From: Amycolatopsis sp. NBC_01480
GTDB taxonomy: Bacteria > Actinomycetota > Actinomycetes > Mycobacteriales > Pseudonocardiaceae
NCBI RefSeq assembly: GCF_036227205.1
Contig: NZ_CP109442.1
Location: forward strand, 7,688,001-7,752,000
Length of the DNA: 64,000 bases
Direction of reading: 5' to 3'
Part shown: one piece after another, positions 34,943 to 44,213 of the stretch
Position numbering within the stretch: position 1 is the first letter of the stretch
Layout: each line of letters opens with the position of its first letter
The notes under the pieces: model-generated
What the model saw: only the letters and a program-made list of their open reading frames with translations
Told to the model about the DNA's origin: nothing
Databases searched by the model: none
Made by a program: the position numbers and the translations under genes

Positions 34943-37117
34943 TTACGCGGCGGCCGGGCTCACGGTGACGGGCACGCCGTTGAAGACCGCGTTGCCCGAC
35001 GGCACGTCCACCACGAGCTCGTCGGTCAGCACGTTCGCGCTGACTCCCGGGTCGCGAGCCGCGACGCGCTGGCTTCGGCCGGTGTGGCCCCAGCCGTGCG
35101 GGAGGCTCACGACGCCCGGCATGATCGTCTCGGTCGGCTCGACGTCCACGATCACCTCGCCGGCCGACGAACGCACCACCGCGCGCTCGCCCAGGCCCAG
35201 CCTGCTGACGTCCGACGGGTTGACGTGCAGCGTGCACCGGTTGCTGCCGCCCCGGAGCGAGGAAACGTTGTGCAGCCAGCTGTTGTTGGACCGCAGCTGG
35301 CGCCGCCCGATCAGCAGCACCTCCGGGACCGGGGCGGCGAGCCGGGCGCGCAGCCGTTCGAAGTCGGCGACGATCGGGGCCGGGGCGAGCTCGACCTTGC
35401 CGGACGGGGTGCGCAGCAGTTCGGCGAGGCGCGGTTCGAGCGGGCCGAGGTCGATGCCGTGCGGCTGCTCCTTCAGCTTCGCCAGGGAGAGGCCGTGGGG
35501 GCCGAACTTCAGCAGGGTGTCCAGAATCCGCTCCGGACCGTCTTCGCCCTCGATCATGCCGCGCAGCACGGCGACGTCCATCCCCTCCACCGGGGAGCCG
35601 GGCATCTGCGTGGCGCCGGTGAGCAGCTGGCCGATGACCGTCTCGTCCACCCCGGCGGGAGGGGCGGCCGCGCCCGCGCCCGCCGCGATCAGCGTCAGCC
35701 GCGCCAGGATCTCCGCCTCCGACCGCTGGTCCGGCTCGAGCGGCAGGGCCGCGGGGGAGTAGCGGGCGTAGTTGCGCACCATGACGATCTGCATGAGGAA
35801 GTCGTAGTGCGGCGTCTGCAGGATGCGGGGCGGCGGCAGGATCACGTCGGCGTGCTCGGTGGTCTCGTTGAGGTACGGGTCGACGCACACCATGAAGTCG
35901 AGGGCGTCGAACGCCCGGCCGAACCGCGGTCCGTTGGGCGCCGCCAGCACCTGGTTGGCGCCGATGTTGAGCAGCGCCCGGACCCGTCCCTCACCGGGTG
36001 TCTCGATCTCGTCGGGCAGCGCGGCCGTCGGCAGTTCGCCGAGCACCTCGGGGAAGCCCTTGACGCGGCTGCGCCAGCGGTCCCACTCGAACGGCTGCCC
36101 GGTGCGGAACACCTCGAGCGCGGCGGTCCGCGCGAACATGGGGCCACCGGGGCGGTCCAGGTTGCCGGTCAGGACGTTGACCACGTCGACCAGCCACTGC
36201 GTGATCGTCCCGAACTCCACCACCGAACCGCCCATGCGGGAGTACACGACGGCGGTCGGCGCCGCGGCCAGCTCGCGGGCGAGGCGGGCGATGTCCCGGG
36301 CGGGCACCCCGCACACCCGCTCCGCCGCCTCGGGCGAGAACTCCTCGACCAGCGCGCGGAGCTCGTCGAGCCCGGCGACGTCGAGGGTCACCGTGGCGAG
36401 GTCTTCGTGCAGCAGGGTGTGGACGATTCCCAGCAGCAGCACCGAATCCGTGCCCGGCCGGACGAAGAAGTGCTCGTCGCTGTGCTTCGCCGTGCGCGTG
36501 CGGCGCGGGTCGACGACCACCAGTTTGCCGCCGCGCTCGCGCAAAGCCCGTAGCCGGGCGGGCATATCGGGCGCGCAGAACAGGGAACCGTGCGATTCCA
36601 TGGGGTTCGCGCCGAGGATGAGCAGGTAGTCGGTCCGGTCGACGTCCGGCACCGCGATGGCGAACGGGTCGCCGTAGAGGTGCGCGCAAGCGACGTGCTT
36701 GGGCATGTGGTCGATGGTGCCGGACGAGTACACGTTCTTCGACGCCAGCGCCTGGATCAGCGGGACGCGGTACAGGAACCCGGCCATCGTGTGGTAGGTC
36801 GGGTTGCCGAAGTAGACCGCGACCGCGTCCCGGCCGTGCTTTTCGAGGACGCCGGTGATCCCGCGCTCGACGGCTTCGAACGCCTCGTCCCACGAGACTT
36901 CGCGCCACTCGTCGCCTTCGCGGACCATCGGGTGGCGCAGCCGGTCCGGGTCCTCGTCGAGGGCGCCGAGGCTGGCGCCCTTCGGGCAGAGGTAGCCGGC
37001 GGTGAACGGGTCCTCGGCGTCACCGCGCACGCCCGTGACGCGGCCGGCCGGGTCGAGGTCGATCTTCAGGCCGCAGACGGAGTCGCAGATGGGACAGGTC
37101 CGGTGCGCGGTGGTCAT
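34943..37117 (-). CDS. Molybdopterin-dependent oxidoreductase (DMSO-reductase family)
   Basis: The 724-residue protein begins with the 4Fe-4S motif CPICDSVCGLKIDL and closes the cluster with GYLCPKG at residue ~55, then shows the molybdopterin-guanine-dinucleotide folds of the DMSO-reductase family up to a C-terminal beta-barrel. There is no Tat signal peptide, so it acts in the cytoplasm. Known relatives transfer oxygen or hydrate unsaturated substrates. In the segment TIDHMPKHVACAHLYG I cannot assign the metal ligand with confidence. Start chosen at ATG 37117 (GGAG five bases upstream). Such a gene is uncommon in enediyne loci. Confidence 0.85.
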   Translation of the reverse strand: MTTAHRTCPICDSVCGLKIDLDPAGRVTGVRGDAEDPFTAGYLCPKGASLGALDEDPDRLRHPMVREGDEWREVSWDEAFEAVERGITGVLEKHGRDAVAVYFGNPTYHTMAGFLYRVPLIQALASKNVYSSGTIDHMPKHVACAHLYGDPFAIAVPDVDRTDYLLILGANPMESHGSLFCAPDMPARLRALRERGGKLVVVDPRRTRTAKHSDEHFFVRPGTDSVLLLGIVHTLLHEDLATVTLDVAGLDELRALVEEFSPEAAERVCGVPARDIARLARELAAAPTAVVYSRMGGSVVEFGTITQWLVDVVNVLTGNLDRPGGPMFARTAALEVFRTGQPFEWDRWRSRVKGFPEVLGELPTAALPDEIETPGEGRVRALLNIGANQVLAAPNGPRFGRAFDALDFMVCVDPYLNETTEHADVILPPPRILQTPHYDFLMQIVMVRNYARYSPAALPLEPDQRSEAEILARLTLIAAGAGAAAPPAGVDETVIGQLLTGATQMPGSPVEGMDVAVLRGMIEGEDGPERILDTLLKFGPHGLSLAKLKEQPHGIDLGPLEPRLAELLRTPSGKVELAPAPIVADFERLRARLAAPVPEVLLIGRRQLRSNNSWLHNVSSLRGGSNRCTLHVNPSDVSRLGLGERAVVRSSAGEVIVDVEPTETIMPGVVSLPHGWGHTGRSQRVAARDPGVSANVLTDELVVDVPSGNAVFNGVPVTVSPAAA

Positions 37118-37194
37118 CGGCACTCCACGGGTGGGATCGCCCGGACAGGCCGGGCTGGGGAACGGTCGGGGGTGGTCGTGCGCCCGGCGGAAGG

Positions 37195-37233
37195 ACGGGC
37201 GGGGGCGCGGGGTCGACCGGCGCCCCCGCCCGT
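37195..37233. terminator. Long GC-rich hairpin between acyltransferase and molybdoenzyme genes
   Basis: ACGGGCGGGGGCGC (37195-37208) and GCGCCCCCGCCCGT (37220-37233) form a perfect 14-bp stem around an 11-base loop that contains the palindrome GGTCGACC. It lies in the 138-base gap inside the minus-strand series and probably ends the upstream transcript or attenuates it. Confidence 0.7.
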
Positions 37234-37255
37234 CACGTCTGCGCGGGCAACCGGG

Positions 37256-38524
37256 CTAGGCGGCGGGATTCTCCTTTCCGCCCAAGGCGTCGCGCCGGCG
37301 CACGTGCTCGGGGCCGGCCCGGCGGAGGGAGTAGTCGACCGACACCGGGATGAACTGCCCCTTGGTGTCCGGCCGCCCGGTCGGGTCGGGCGGGGAGAAC
37401 CGGCGCAGCATCGGCCGCTCCACCAGGATGTACAGCAGGTAGGCCAGCCCGGTGGTGAGTCCCAGCAAGGCCACCAGAGCGGCGATGGCGGTCGGGATCG
37501 TCCAGGGCACCTTGGCCCCGAACCCGGAGATGAACACCTCCAGCACGATGCGGTGCAACAGGTAGAAGGCGTAGGAGACGCCGCCCAGCCACACCAGCAC
37601 CGGGTGGTTCAGCACCGTGCGCTGCCCGCGGATGTCCGCCTGGGTCAGCGCGACCGTCAGCAGCAGCATCGGCGGGGCGAGCACCAGGACGATGCCGTAG
37701 AAGTTGATCGGCAGGAAGAAGATGCTGAACGCGTACACCCCGGCGACCACCGGCAGCACGTACCGCAACCGCAGGGCCGGGAGCTTGCCGTGCAGCAGGA
37801 GCCGCGCGGCCAGGCTGCCCAGGAAGCACTCGAGGCACCGGGTGAGCGGGCTGTCGTAGACGAGCCACCACTGCCACGCCGAGGTCGGCCTCCCGATGAG
37901 CGCGTCCGGCAGCATCGGCTGGCTCGGCAGCTGGGCGGCGATGAACGGCACGAGCAGCATCAGCCCGAACACGCCCGCCGCGTAGTACCACAGCCGGTCC
38001 GGGCGGATCCGGTTGAGCAGCTTCAGCCAGAAGGGGAACAACAGCAGGAAGAACGCGTCGACCGACAGCGACCAGCTGACCGCGTTGGCGCCGATCATCA
38101 CGAAGGGGTCCGGCGACCAGGCGTGCACCAGCAGGACCGACTGCCAGACCCCGGTTGCCTGGGCCCGGTACGGCAGCAGGTGCGTGAAGTCCAGCAGCAC
38201 CACCATGATCGCCAGCGTGATCAGGTGGTTGGGGTAGAGCCGGACGAACCGCCGCAGCCAGAACCGGCCCTTGGTGTCCTTCGGCCGCGCGGACCAGGTC
38301 AGCAGGAAACCGGTGAGGATGAAGAAGAACGACAGCCCGGACCCGCCCACGTTGCGCAGTGCGAACGGGACGGCCTCGGGGAACACGGTGGTGGGGAACA
38401 TGAACGGGCCGGTGGCGTGGTACATGAAGACGCCGACCGCGGCCACCCAGCGCAGCCCGGCCAGCGACGGCAGCCGGGCCCGCGTCAGGGTGGTGTTCAG
38501 CGTGACGGTCTGGGATCGCGACAT
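37256..38524 (-). CDS. Membrane acyltransferase, OatA/Acyltransf_3 type (copy 1)
   Basis: The 422-residue membrane protein has about ten hydrophobic segments and the acyltransferase-3 pattern: N-terminal LRWVAAVGVFMYHATGPF with the catalytic His, a GFLLTWSAR motif, and LYPNHLITL. Such enzymes O-acylate sugars or macrolide aglycones using acyl-CoA at the membrane. A second protein of the same family lies at 50816-51994. In this operon it is a good candidate for attaching the acyl group made by the neighbouring ligase and dehydrogenase. A stable hairpin follows the gene. Confidence 0.88.
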   Translation of the reverse strand: MSRSQTVTLNTTLTRARLPSLAGLRWVAAVGVFMYHATGPFMFPTTVFPEAVPFALRNVGGSGLSFFFILTGFLLTWSARPKDTKGRFWLRRFVRLYPNHLITLAIMVVLLDFTHLLPYRAQATGVWQSVLLVHAWSPDPFVMIGANAVSWSLSVDAFFLLLFPFWLKLLNRIRPDRLWYYAAGVFGLMLLVPFIAAQLPSQPMLPDALIGRPTSAWQWWLVYDSPLTRCLECFLGSLAARLLLHGKLPALRLRYVLPVVAGVYAFSIFFLPINFYGIVLVLAPPMLLLTVALTQADIRGQRTVLNHPVLVWLGGVSYAFYLLHRIVLEVFISGFGAKVPWTIPTAIAALVALLGLTTGLAYLLYILVERPMLRRFSPPDPTGRPDTKGQFIPVSVDYSLRRAGPEHVRRRDALGGKENPAA

Positions 38525-38533
38525 GGGGGGCCG

Positions 38534-39298
38534 TCAGCTTGCCCGGACGTCCGGGTCGGTGTCCCCCGGGGTGCTCAGGCAGGTTTCCGCGGGGCTCTTG
38601 GTCTTCGCCAGGAAGATGGTCTGCGCCATCATCTTGTAGCCCGACATGCCCTCACGCAGCGTCTCGATCGACTCCTCGGGGTGCACCGAGTCGATCACGG
38701 CGTTCGGGCCGACCGCGTTGAACTGGTGGGACACCCCGCGCGGGACCTGGAGATCGACCCAGGAGTTGGGCGGGACGATGGCGTTGTGCCGCACCTGCGG
38801 CTCCGCGGCGGGATCGTCGGCGGACGCGAGCTCGTCCACGAACGTCCGAAGCGGCTTGCCCGTCCAGCTGGGCGTGCCCAGCACCTCGATGGGGGACAGG
38901 CTGGAGACCCGGATCGTCGTGCCGGGACCGGTCATCATCCGGACGAAGCGCAGGCCGGTGTGCATGTGCATGCGGGAGCAGATGTCCCGCGCCTTGACGT
39001 CGTAGAAGTCCATCAGGTAGCGGTCGGCGAAGTAGCCCTCGAACGGCGCCTCCAGCATGTACACGTCGCCCTCTTCGAACTGCTGGGCGCGCCGGATCTG
39101 CCCGTCCGGGGTCGGGCTCAGCGCCTCCTGGCGGTGGCCCTCCCGCACCACGCCGGTGAGCGCCTCGACGATCGCGAGCGCGATCTCCGGCGGGAACTGC
39201 ACGACCGGGGTCATCCGGTTGTAATCGCCGTCGACGTGCTCTTCCACCCGCCGCCACTCGTCTTCGTGGTCGGCCGAAACCTTCATCTTTTCCGACAT
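38534..39298 (-). CDS. Cupin-like protein of unknown function
   Basis: The 254-residue protein starts at the ATG at 39298 (AGGAGCGAAGGA upstream). The middle, MHMHTGLRFVRMMTGPGTTIRV, and later WVDLQVPRGVSHQFNAVG, resemble the two beta-barrel motifs of cupins, with His residues that could bind metal. I do not recognise a specific enzyme family. It lies between the adenylation-methyltransferase fusion and the acyltransferase on the same strand, so it probably belongs to the same pathway. A role in oxygenation or isomerisation is possible but not shown. Confidence 0.55.
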   Translation of the reverse strand: MSEKMKVSADHEDEWRRVEEHVDGDYNRMTPVVQFPPEIALAIVEALTGVVREGHRQEALSPTPDGQIRRAQQFEEGDVYMLEAPFEGYFADRYLMDFYDVKARDICSRMHMHTGLRFVRMMTGPGTTIRVSSLSPIEVLGTPSWTGKPLRTFVDELASADDPAAEPQVRHNAIVPPNSWVDLQVPRGVSHQFNAVGPNAVIDSVHPEESIETLREGMSGYKMMAQTIFLAKTKSPAETCLSTPGDTDPDVRAS

Positions 39299-39351
39299 GG
39301 TCCTTCGCTCCTGATCGATCGTTCTCACGGCGGGGGCAGGCGGACCGGCTT

Positions 39352-41481
39352 TCAGCCGCGTGCCCAGACGACGCCCCCCAGGTCATGTTCTCCGGCCCGC
39401 AGCACGGAAAAGCCGGGCTCGCGCAGGCCGGCGGAGTCCAGCAAGGCCAACCACTCCCATCGGTCGGCGAACCCGCCCCGGTCCCACCAGCCGTCCCAGA
39501 GCGAGAACAGGAAGTCCAGCGCCCACGGCGTGCCCGCCGGATCCGTCGTGCCGGCCCCTTCCGCCAGCACGAGGCGGCCGCCCTCGGACAGCGACGAGCG
39601 CAGCGCCGCGAGCGTCTTGCGCTTGTCGGCGACGCAGTGCAGGACGTTGGTGGCGAGGATGGTGTCGAAGCGGCCGAGGCCGGCGGGCGGCTCGGCGTCG
39701 TCGAGGTCGTAGACCACGCCGCGTCCCGGCCAGCCGCCGCGCTCGACGAGCCCGGCCACCCGGTCGGAGAACACGAACTCGCCGTCCACCAGCCCGGCCA
39801 CGCGCACGGAGGTGTTGCCCACGCCGGAGCCGAGTTCGAGCACCCGGCCCCGCAGGAAGTCCCCGGCCCGCAGCACGTCGACCATGGCGTCCGCGTAGCT
39901 GACCATCGGCCACTCGGTCATCAGCCGCTTCCAGAGGCCCCGGTGCCCGTGCATCAGATCGTCCCCGGTGGCCGAGCCGGCGGCGATCGCCGGCCACGAC
40001 TCCACCAGCAGGTCGAGGCAGTCGTGCGCGGCGGTGCGCGGGAACGACTGGCCGCCCGGCGCGCCCTGGCGCGCGCCGGCCAGCGCCCGGGCCTGGTCGT
40101 GGATGACCGCGGCCCGGCCGCCTCCCGGCCGGGCGCCGGCCAGCACGGCCCTGGCCGCGCTCGCGGCGTAGTCGAGCAGTTCGGGGTACCGCTGCGCGTT
40201 GTCCCGCTTCACCGCGAGCCGTTTGCCCATCCGGGTCCGCTGCGGTTTGCCGGTCGAGGTGGCGAGGAAGTCCCCGGACTGGACGGCCGCGGGCCGCGGG
40301 CCCCGGCCGAGCACCAGCTCCTTGGCCGCGGTGACCGGCTGCCCGTCCAGGACGAGGCCGATCTCGGTGCCCAGCGAGGGTTCCGGGACCGGCACCGCGG
40401 CGAACGTGCCGGAGAGGCCGGCGCGGCGCCAGCGGCCTTCGAGCGCGAGCGGGTAGTACTTCTCGCCGCCCCGGTTGATCAGCTCGGTCCGCCGTCCGTG
40501 CAGGACGAGGTACCCGTCCCGCAGCTCGCCGAGGTCCCCGGAGCGCAGCCAGCCGTCCGCGCCGAGCGTCTTCGCGGTGGTTTCCGGGTCTTCCCAGTAC
40601 CCGCTCATCATCTCCGGCGAGCGGATCCACACCTCACCGTCCTCGATGCGCAGTTCGGTGCCCGGCACGGGAAGCCCGGCGGGCGGCTTGGCCTCGACGT
40701 ACTGCTTCACGAACCCGGCGTCGTCGAGCAGCGGCATCAGGGTGCTGAAGTTGATCGTCTCGGTGAGGCCGAAACCCTGGCGCAGCCGCGGTCCGTACAG
40801 CTCGTGGAACCGCGCGGCGAGGTCACTGGTGATCGGGGCGGCCGCGCTGATCAGGTAGTCGAGGGATCCCGGCCACGGCGGGGCGGCCTCGACCAGCTCG
40901 GTGAGCAGGGCGGGCACGATCGAGGCCGTGCGCGCGCCCTTCGCGTCCAGGAGGGCGAAGTAGCCCTCCGGGGTCCGCCACTGGTCGAGCACGAGGCTGC
41001 TGCCGGTGAGGTAGGTGCCGTACAACGACATCACCAGCGCGTTGACGTGGAAGAGCGGGAGGCACGTCCCGTGCGGGCGCTCCGGGGTGATCCGGTGCAG
41101 CTGCGCGGTTTTGCGCGCGTTGCCGAGTACCGCGTCGCGGCTGAGCTTCACGCCCTTCGGCCGCCCGGTGGAGCCTGAGGTGAAGATGATCAGCGCCAGG
41201 CCGGTCGCCTCGGGGGACGGGCGGCCGGCGAGTTCGGTGGTCCCGGACTCGCCGTCCACGATGAGCGAGGCCGAGACCCGCTCGGCGATCGCGGCGAGCT
41301 CGTCGTCGTCGGTGCGGGGGTGGACCGGCACGGCCACCAGATTCGCTTCCAGGCACGCGATCAGCAGGGCGGCCAGCGGCTCACCGCCGGGGTGGCGGAT
41401 GACCACCCGGTCCCCGGCGGAGCAGCCGGACAGCGCGGCCCCCCACTCCGACCGGGCCGCCCGGTTCTCGTTGGTAGTCAA
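39352..41481 (-). CDS. Adenylation (acyl-CoA ligase-like) / methyltransferase fusion
   Basis: The 709-residue protein joins an AMP-forming adenylation domain to a SAM methyltransferase. The first ~400 residues have the phosphate loop FTSGSTGRPKGVKLS, the ATP motif GYWEDPETT and RSGDLGELRDG, the hinge RTELINRGGEKYYP, and the catalytic Lys in STGKPQRTRMGK. From ~430 it is a methyltransferase with VLELGSGVGNTSVRVAGL and LATNVLHCV, of the type embedded in polyketide synthases. There is no carrier domain or condensation domain. I start at TTG 41481 (GGAGGGA seven bases upstream); a GTG at 41511 overlaps the preceding gene's stop and is an alternative. It may activate and methylate one acyl substrate. 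Confidence 0.85.
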   Translation of the reverse strand: MTTNENRAARSEWGAALSGCSAGDRVVIRHPGGEPLAALLIACLEANLVAVPVHPRTDDDELAAIAERVSASLIVDGESGTTELAGRPSPEATGLALIIFTSGSTGRPKGVKLSRDAVLGNARKTAQLHRITPERPHGTCLPLFHVNALVMSLYGTYLTGSSLVLDQWRTPEGYFALLDAKGARTASIVPALLTELVEAAPPWPGSLDYLISAAAPITSDLAARFHELYGPRLRQGFGLTETINFSTLMPLLDDAGFVKQYVEAKPPAGLPVPGTELRIEDGEVWIRSPEMMSGYWEDPETTAKTLGADGWLRSGDLGELRDGYLVLHGRRTELINRGGEKYYPLALEGRWRRAGLSGTFAAVPVPEPSLGTEIGLVLDGQPVTAAKELVLGRGPRPAAVQSGDFLATSTGKPQRTRMGKRLAVKRDNAQRYPELLDYAASAARAVLAGARPGGGRAAVIHDQARALAGARQGAPGGQSFPRTAAHDCLDLLVESWPAIAAGSATGDDLMHGHRGLWKRLMTEWPMVSYADAMVDVLRAGDFLRGRVLELGSGVGNTSVRVAGLVDGEFVFSDRVAGLVERGGWPGRGVVYDLDDAEPPAGLGRFDTILATNVLHCVADKRKTLAALRSSLSEGGRLVLAEGAGTTDPAGTPWALDFLFSLWDGWWDRGGFADRWEWLALLDSAGLREPGFSVLRAGEHDLGGVVWARG

Positions 41482-41507
41482 CGGCTTTCCCTCCGTCGGG
41501 TGGCGGT

Positions 41508-42773
41508 TCACCGCGCGCCGCCGTCCCGGCCGGCGCGCACGCTGATGTAGTCGTTGTCCCGGCGCAGGCCCAGCGCCTGGGCGCTGAGGAACTCGACCGC
41601 GTCGAGGTGGGTGTAGGGCTGCATGAACGCGCCGGCCCGCACGTCCCGGTAGAGCCGGGAGAGGGGGTGGGCGGCCGAATAGGACATGCCGCCGACCGCG
41701 ATGAGGCTGTCGTTGACGATCTTGGGGCCGAGCTGGTTGACCGTGGCCTTCGCGCACTGGAACGGGAGCATCATGGCCCGGCCGCGCTCCTCCTGGTCGC
41801 CGGTGAGGTCCGTCGTCCGCGCGTCCGCCTCCGCGAGCGCCGCGGTGACCGCGGCCCGCAGCGTGAAGAGATCGGTTTCGATCCCGGCGATCAGCGTGCG
41901 CACCGCGGCGGGCGGCTCGGCGTGGCCCGCGTACCGGCCGACCGCGAGGTCGCGCGCCGCGCCGGCGATCCCGGCGTAGATCCCGAGCATGGTGATGGAG
42001 CTGACCGTCTGGCCCGCGAGCGCCGCGTCCGTGCCCTCGCCCGCCTGCCCGCGCACGATGACGTCCTCGTCCGGGACCGGGCAGTCCTCGAACAGCACGT
42101 CGACGGTGCCCGAGGCACACATCCCCACGCCGGCAACGGTTTCGAGCACCTTGACCCCCGGCGTGTGCTTGGACACCACCGGCGTGGTGAGCGTGATGCC
42201 GCCGTCGGCGCGCCGCCAGAGCGCGTGGACCACGAAATCGGTGGCCACCGTCGCCATGGTGACGAGTGTCTTGCGGCCGTTCAGCACCCAGCCGCCCGCC
42301 TCGTCCGGAGTCAGCGTGGTGACAGTGGAGTGGTGGTCCTTGACGGTCCCGCAGATCAGCGAAGTCCCTTCACCCATGCCGGACAACAGCTTCCGCGCCA
42401 GCGCGCGGCCGGTGGCGGTCGCGCCGTGCCGCCAGTCGTGGGTCAGGGTCAGGCCCCGGCTGAACTGCACGTGCAGCGCCAGCGCGGTGGACGCGTCCAC
42501 GGCGGCCACCGTGGCCAGCGCCAGCGCGACGTCGTGGAGCCGGTCGACGCCGAGCCCGCCGAGCTCGGCCGGCGCGGTGGCGCCGAGGACGCCGTCCTCG
42601 GCGAAGGCCTCGAAGATGTCCGTCGGGAACCGGCCGGTGCGATCGTTTTCCCTTGCGGTGTCGGCGATCCGCGGCAGGTGGCGGTCGAGCAGGCCCAGCA
42701 GCCGCCGACCGGCCGCGGTGGCGGGCGAGCGGAGCAGCCCGGCGGGAACCGGCCGCGGGGTTCTGCTCGCCAT
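41508..42773 (-). CDS. Acyl-CoA dehydrogenase family protein
   Basis: The 421-residue flavoprotein has the helical-beta-helical acyl-CoA dehydrogenase layout (TAPAELGGLGVDRLHDVALALATVAAVD early, VLNGRKTLVTMATVA in the middle domain, VGGMSYSAAHPLSRLYRDVRA at the end). It would desaturate or oxidise an acyl thioester, or act as an N- or C-hydroxylase as some cluster relatives do. It is the first gene of the minus-strand operon, upstream of the ligase-methyltransferase fusion. It faces a divergent P450 gene across a 207-base region that I consider the main promoter zone here. Confidence 0.88.
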   Translation of the reverse strand: MASRTPRPVPAGLLRSPATAAGRRLLGLLDRHLPRIADTARENDRTGRFPTDIFEAFAEDGVLGATAPAELGGLGVDRLHDVALALATVAAVDASTALALHVQFSRGLTLTHDWRHGATATGRALARKLLSGMGEGTSLICGTVKDHHSTVTTLTPDEAGGWVLNGRKTLVTMATVATDFVVHALWRRADGGITLTTPVVSKHTPGVKVLETVAGVGMCASGTVDVLFEDCPVPDEDVIVRGQAGEGTDAALAGQTVSSITMLGIYAGIAGAARDLAVGRYAGHAEPPAAVRTLIAGIETDLFTLRAAVTAALAEADARTTDLTGDQEERGRAMMLPFQCAKATVNQLGPKIVNDSLIAVGGMSYSAAHPLSRLYRDVRAGAFMQPYTHLDAVEFLSAQALGLRRDNDYISVRAGRDGGAR

Positions 42774-42980
42774 GGTGCGCTCCGATTCCTCGGTGGACAG
42801 TGGGCCCGACGCCGCACCGAACTATGCCGATCGCCGCCGGGGCGGCACATCCTCCTGAGTGCGCAATGGATCCCGCCCGGGCTACGCCGCCGAAAGATGT
42901 GCGTTTGGGAGAAACGAGTACGGCCGTCCGGCTTACGGTGGCGGGATCCGATCAAGAAACCGCTTTCTGGGGAGCCCTCG

Positions 42981-44174
42981 ATGACCGTCGTGCCGCACCC
43001 GCTGACCCTGCCCACTCATCGGGAGAACCTGTTCGACCCGCCGCACGAGCTGGCCGGTGTTCCCCCGATCAGCCCGCTGCGGCTGGCCGGCGGCGTGACC
43101 GGGTGGCTGGTCACCGGCCACGCCCTCGCCAAGGAACTGCTGTCGGGCGACGCGATGAGCTCGGAGCTCCGAAACGTCACCATGGCGGACCCGCGGCTGG
43201 ACGAGCAGTTCAAGCAGGTCGTCTCGGCGCCGGGCGACTTCGTGAACACCGACCCGCCGGAGCACACCCGCTACCGGAAACTGCTCACCGGGCAGTTCAC
43301 CGTGCGGCGGATGAAGGTGCTGGAGCCGCGGATCCGCGAACTGGTCGACACTCGCCTGGACGCCCTCGCCGCGGCGGGGCCGGGCAGCGACCTGGTCCGC
43401 GAGTTCGCGATTCCGGTCTCCTCCACGGCGATCTGCGAACTGCTCGGTGTGCCGGAGGCCGATCGCGGCGAGTTCCAGGACGTCGCCCAGGCGATCCTGC
43501 ACTTCGACACCGACCCGCAGGAGGTCGCCGCGGGGCACGGGAAGCTGCGCGAATTCGTGGGCCGGCTGGTCGCCGCCAAGCGGGCCGCGCCCGGGGACGA
43601 CTTGGTCTCCGGGCTGATCGCGAACAGCGAGCTGGCCGACGCCGAGCTGGTCACCATCGCGAACCTGCTGCTGATCGCCGGCCACGAGACGACGGCCAAC
43701 ATGTTCGGCCTCGGCACCTTCGCGCTGCTGCGCCACCGCGACCAGTGGGAGGCGCTGCGGAACGATCCCGGCCTGATGCCGCAAGCGGTCGAGGAGCTGA
43801 TGCGGTACCTGACGATCGTCGGCGGTTCGAGCGGCCTGCCACGGGTCGCGAAGGTGGACCTGCGCCTCGGCGGGGCGCACATCCGCGCCGGGCAGACGGT
43901 GCTCGTCGCGCTGCCCACGGTGAACCGGGATCCGGCGCTGGCGGAGAACCCCGGGTCGTTCGACGTGACCCGGCCGCGCACGCACCACCTCGCGTTCGGG
44001 TACGGCATCCACCAGTGCCTCGGCCAGCAGCTGGCCCGGGTGGAGCTGCAGATCGGCTTCACCCGGCTGGTCGAGCGCTTCCCGGACCTCCGCCTCGCGG
44101 TGCCCGACGAGCAGGTCCCGCTCCGCACGGACATGCTGATCTACGGCGTGCACGCGCTTCCGGTCACCTGGTGA
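42981..44174 (+). CDS. Cytochrome P450 with canonical I-helix
   Basis: The 397-residue P450 has an I-helix LLIAGHETTANMF, the ExxR helix (EELMRYLT) and the haem motif LAFGYGIHQCLGQQLARVE, all intact, as in CYP105/107-type actinomycete enzymes. It starts at ATG 42981 and is the only plus-strand gene between two minus-strand groups. It ends at a hairpin shared with the methyltransferase on the other strand. It probably hydroxylates an enediyne or sugar intermediate; the position is not known. Confidence 0.93.
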   Translation: MTVVPHPLTLPTHRENLFDPPHELAGVPPISPLRLAGGVTGWLVTGHALAKELLSGDAMSSELRNVTMADPRLDEQFKQVVSAPGDFVNTDPPEHTRYRKLLTGQFTVRRMKVLEPRIRELVDTRLDALAAAGPGSDLVREFAIPVSSTAICELLGVPEADRGEFQDVAQAILHFDTDPQEVAAGHGKLREFVGRLVAAKRAAPGDDLVSGLIANSELADAELVTIANLLLIAGHETTANMFGLGTFALLRHRDQWEALRNDPGLMPQAVEELMRYLTIVGGSSGLPRVAKVDLRLGGAHIRAGQTVLVALPTVNRDPALAENPGSFDVTRPRTHHLAFGYGIHQCLGQQLARVELQIGFTRLVERFPDLRLAVPDEQVPLRTDMLIYGVHALPVTW

Positions 44175-44177
44175 ACC

Positions 44178-44207
44178 CCGGGGGCGCGCCGGGCGGCGCG
44201 CCCCCGG
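44178..44207. terminator. Bidirectional terminator between convergent genes
   Basis: CCGGGGGCGCGCC (44178-44190) and GGCGCGCCCCCGG (44195-44207) form a perfect 13-bp stem with a GGGC loop, directly between the P450 (ends 44174) and the methyltransferase (ends 44214) genes. Confidence 0.85.
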
Positions 44208-44213
44208 CGGGCC

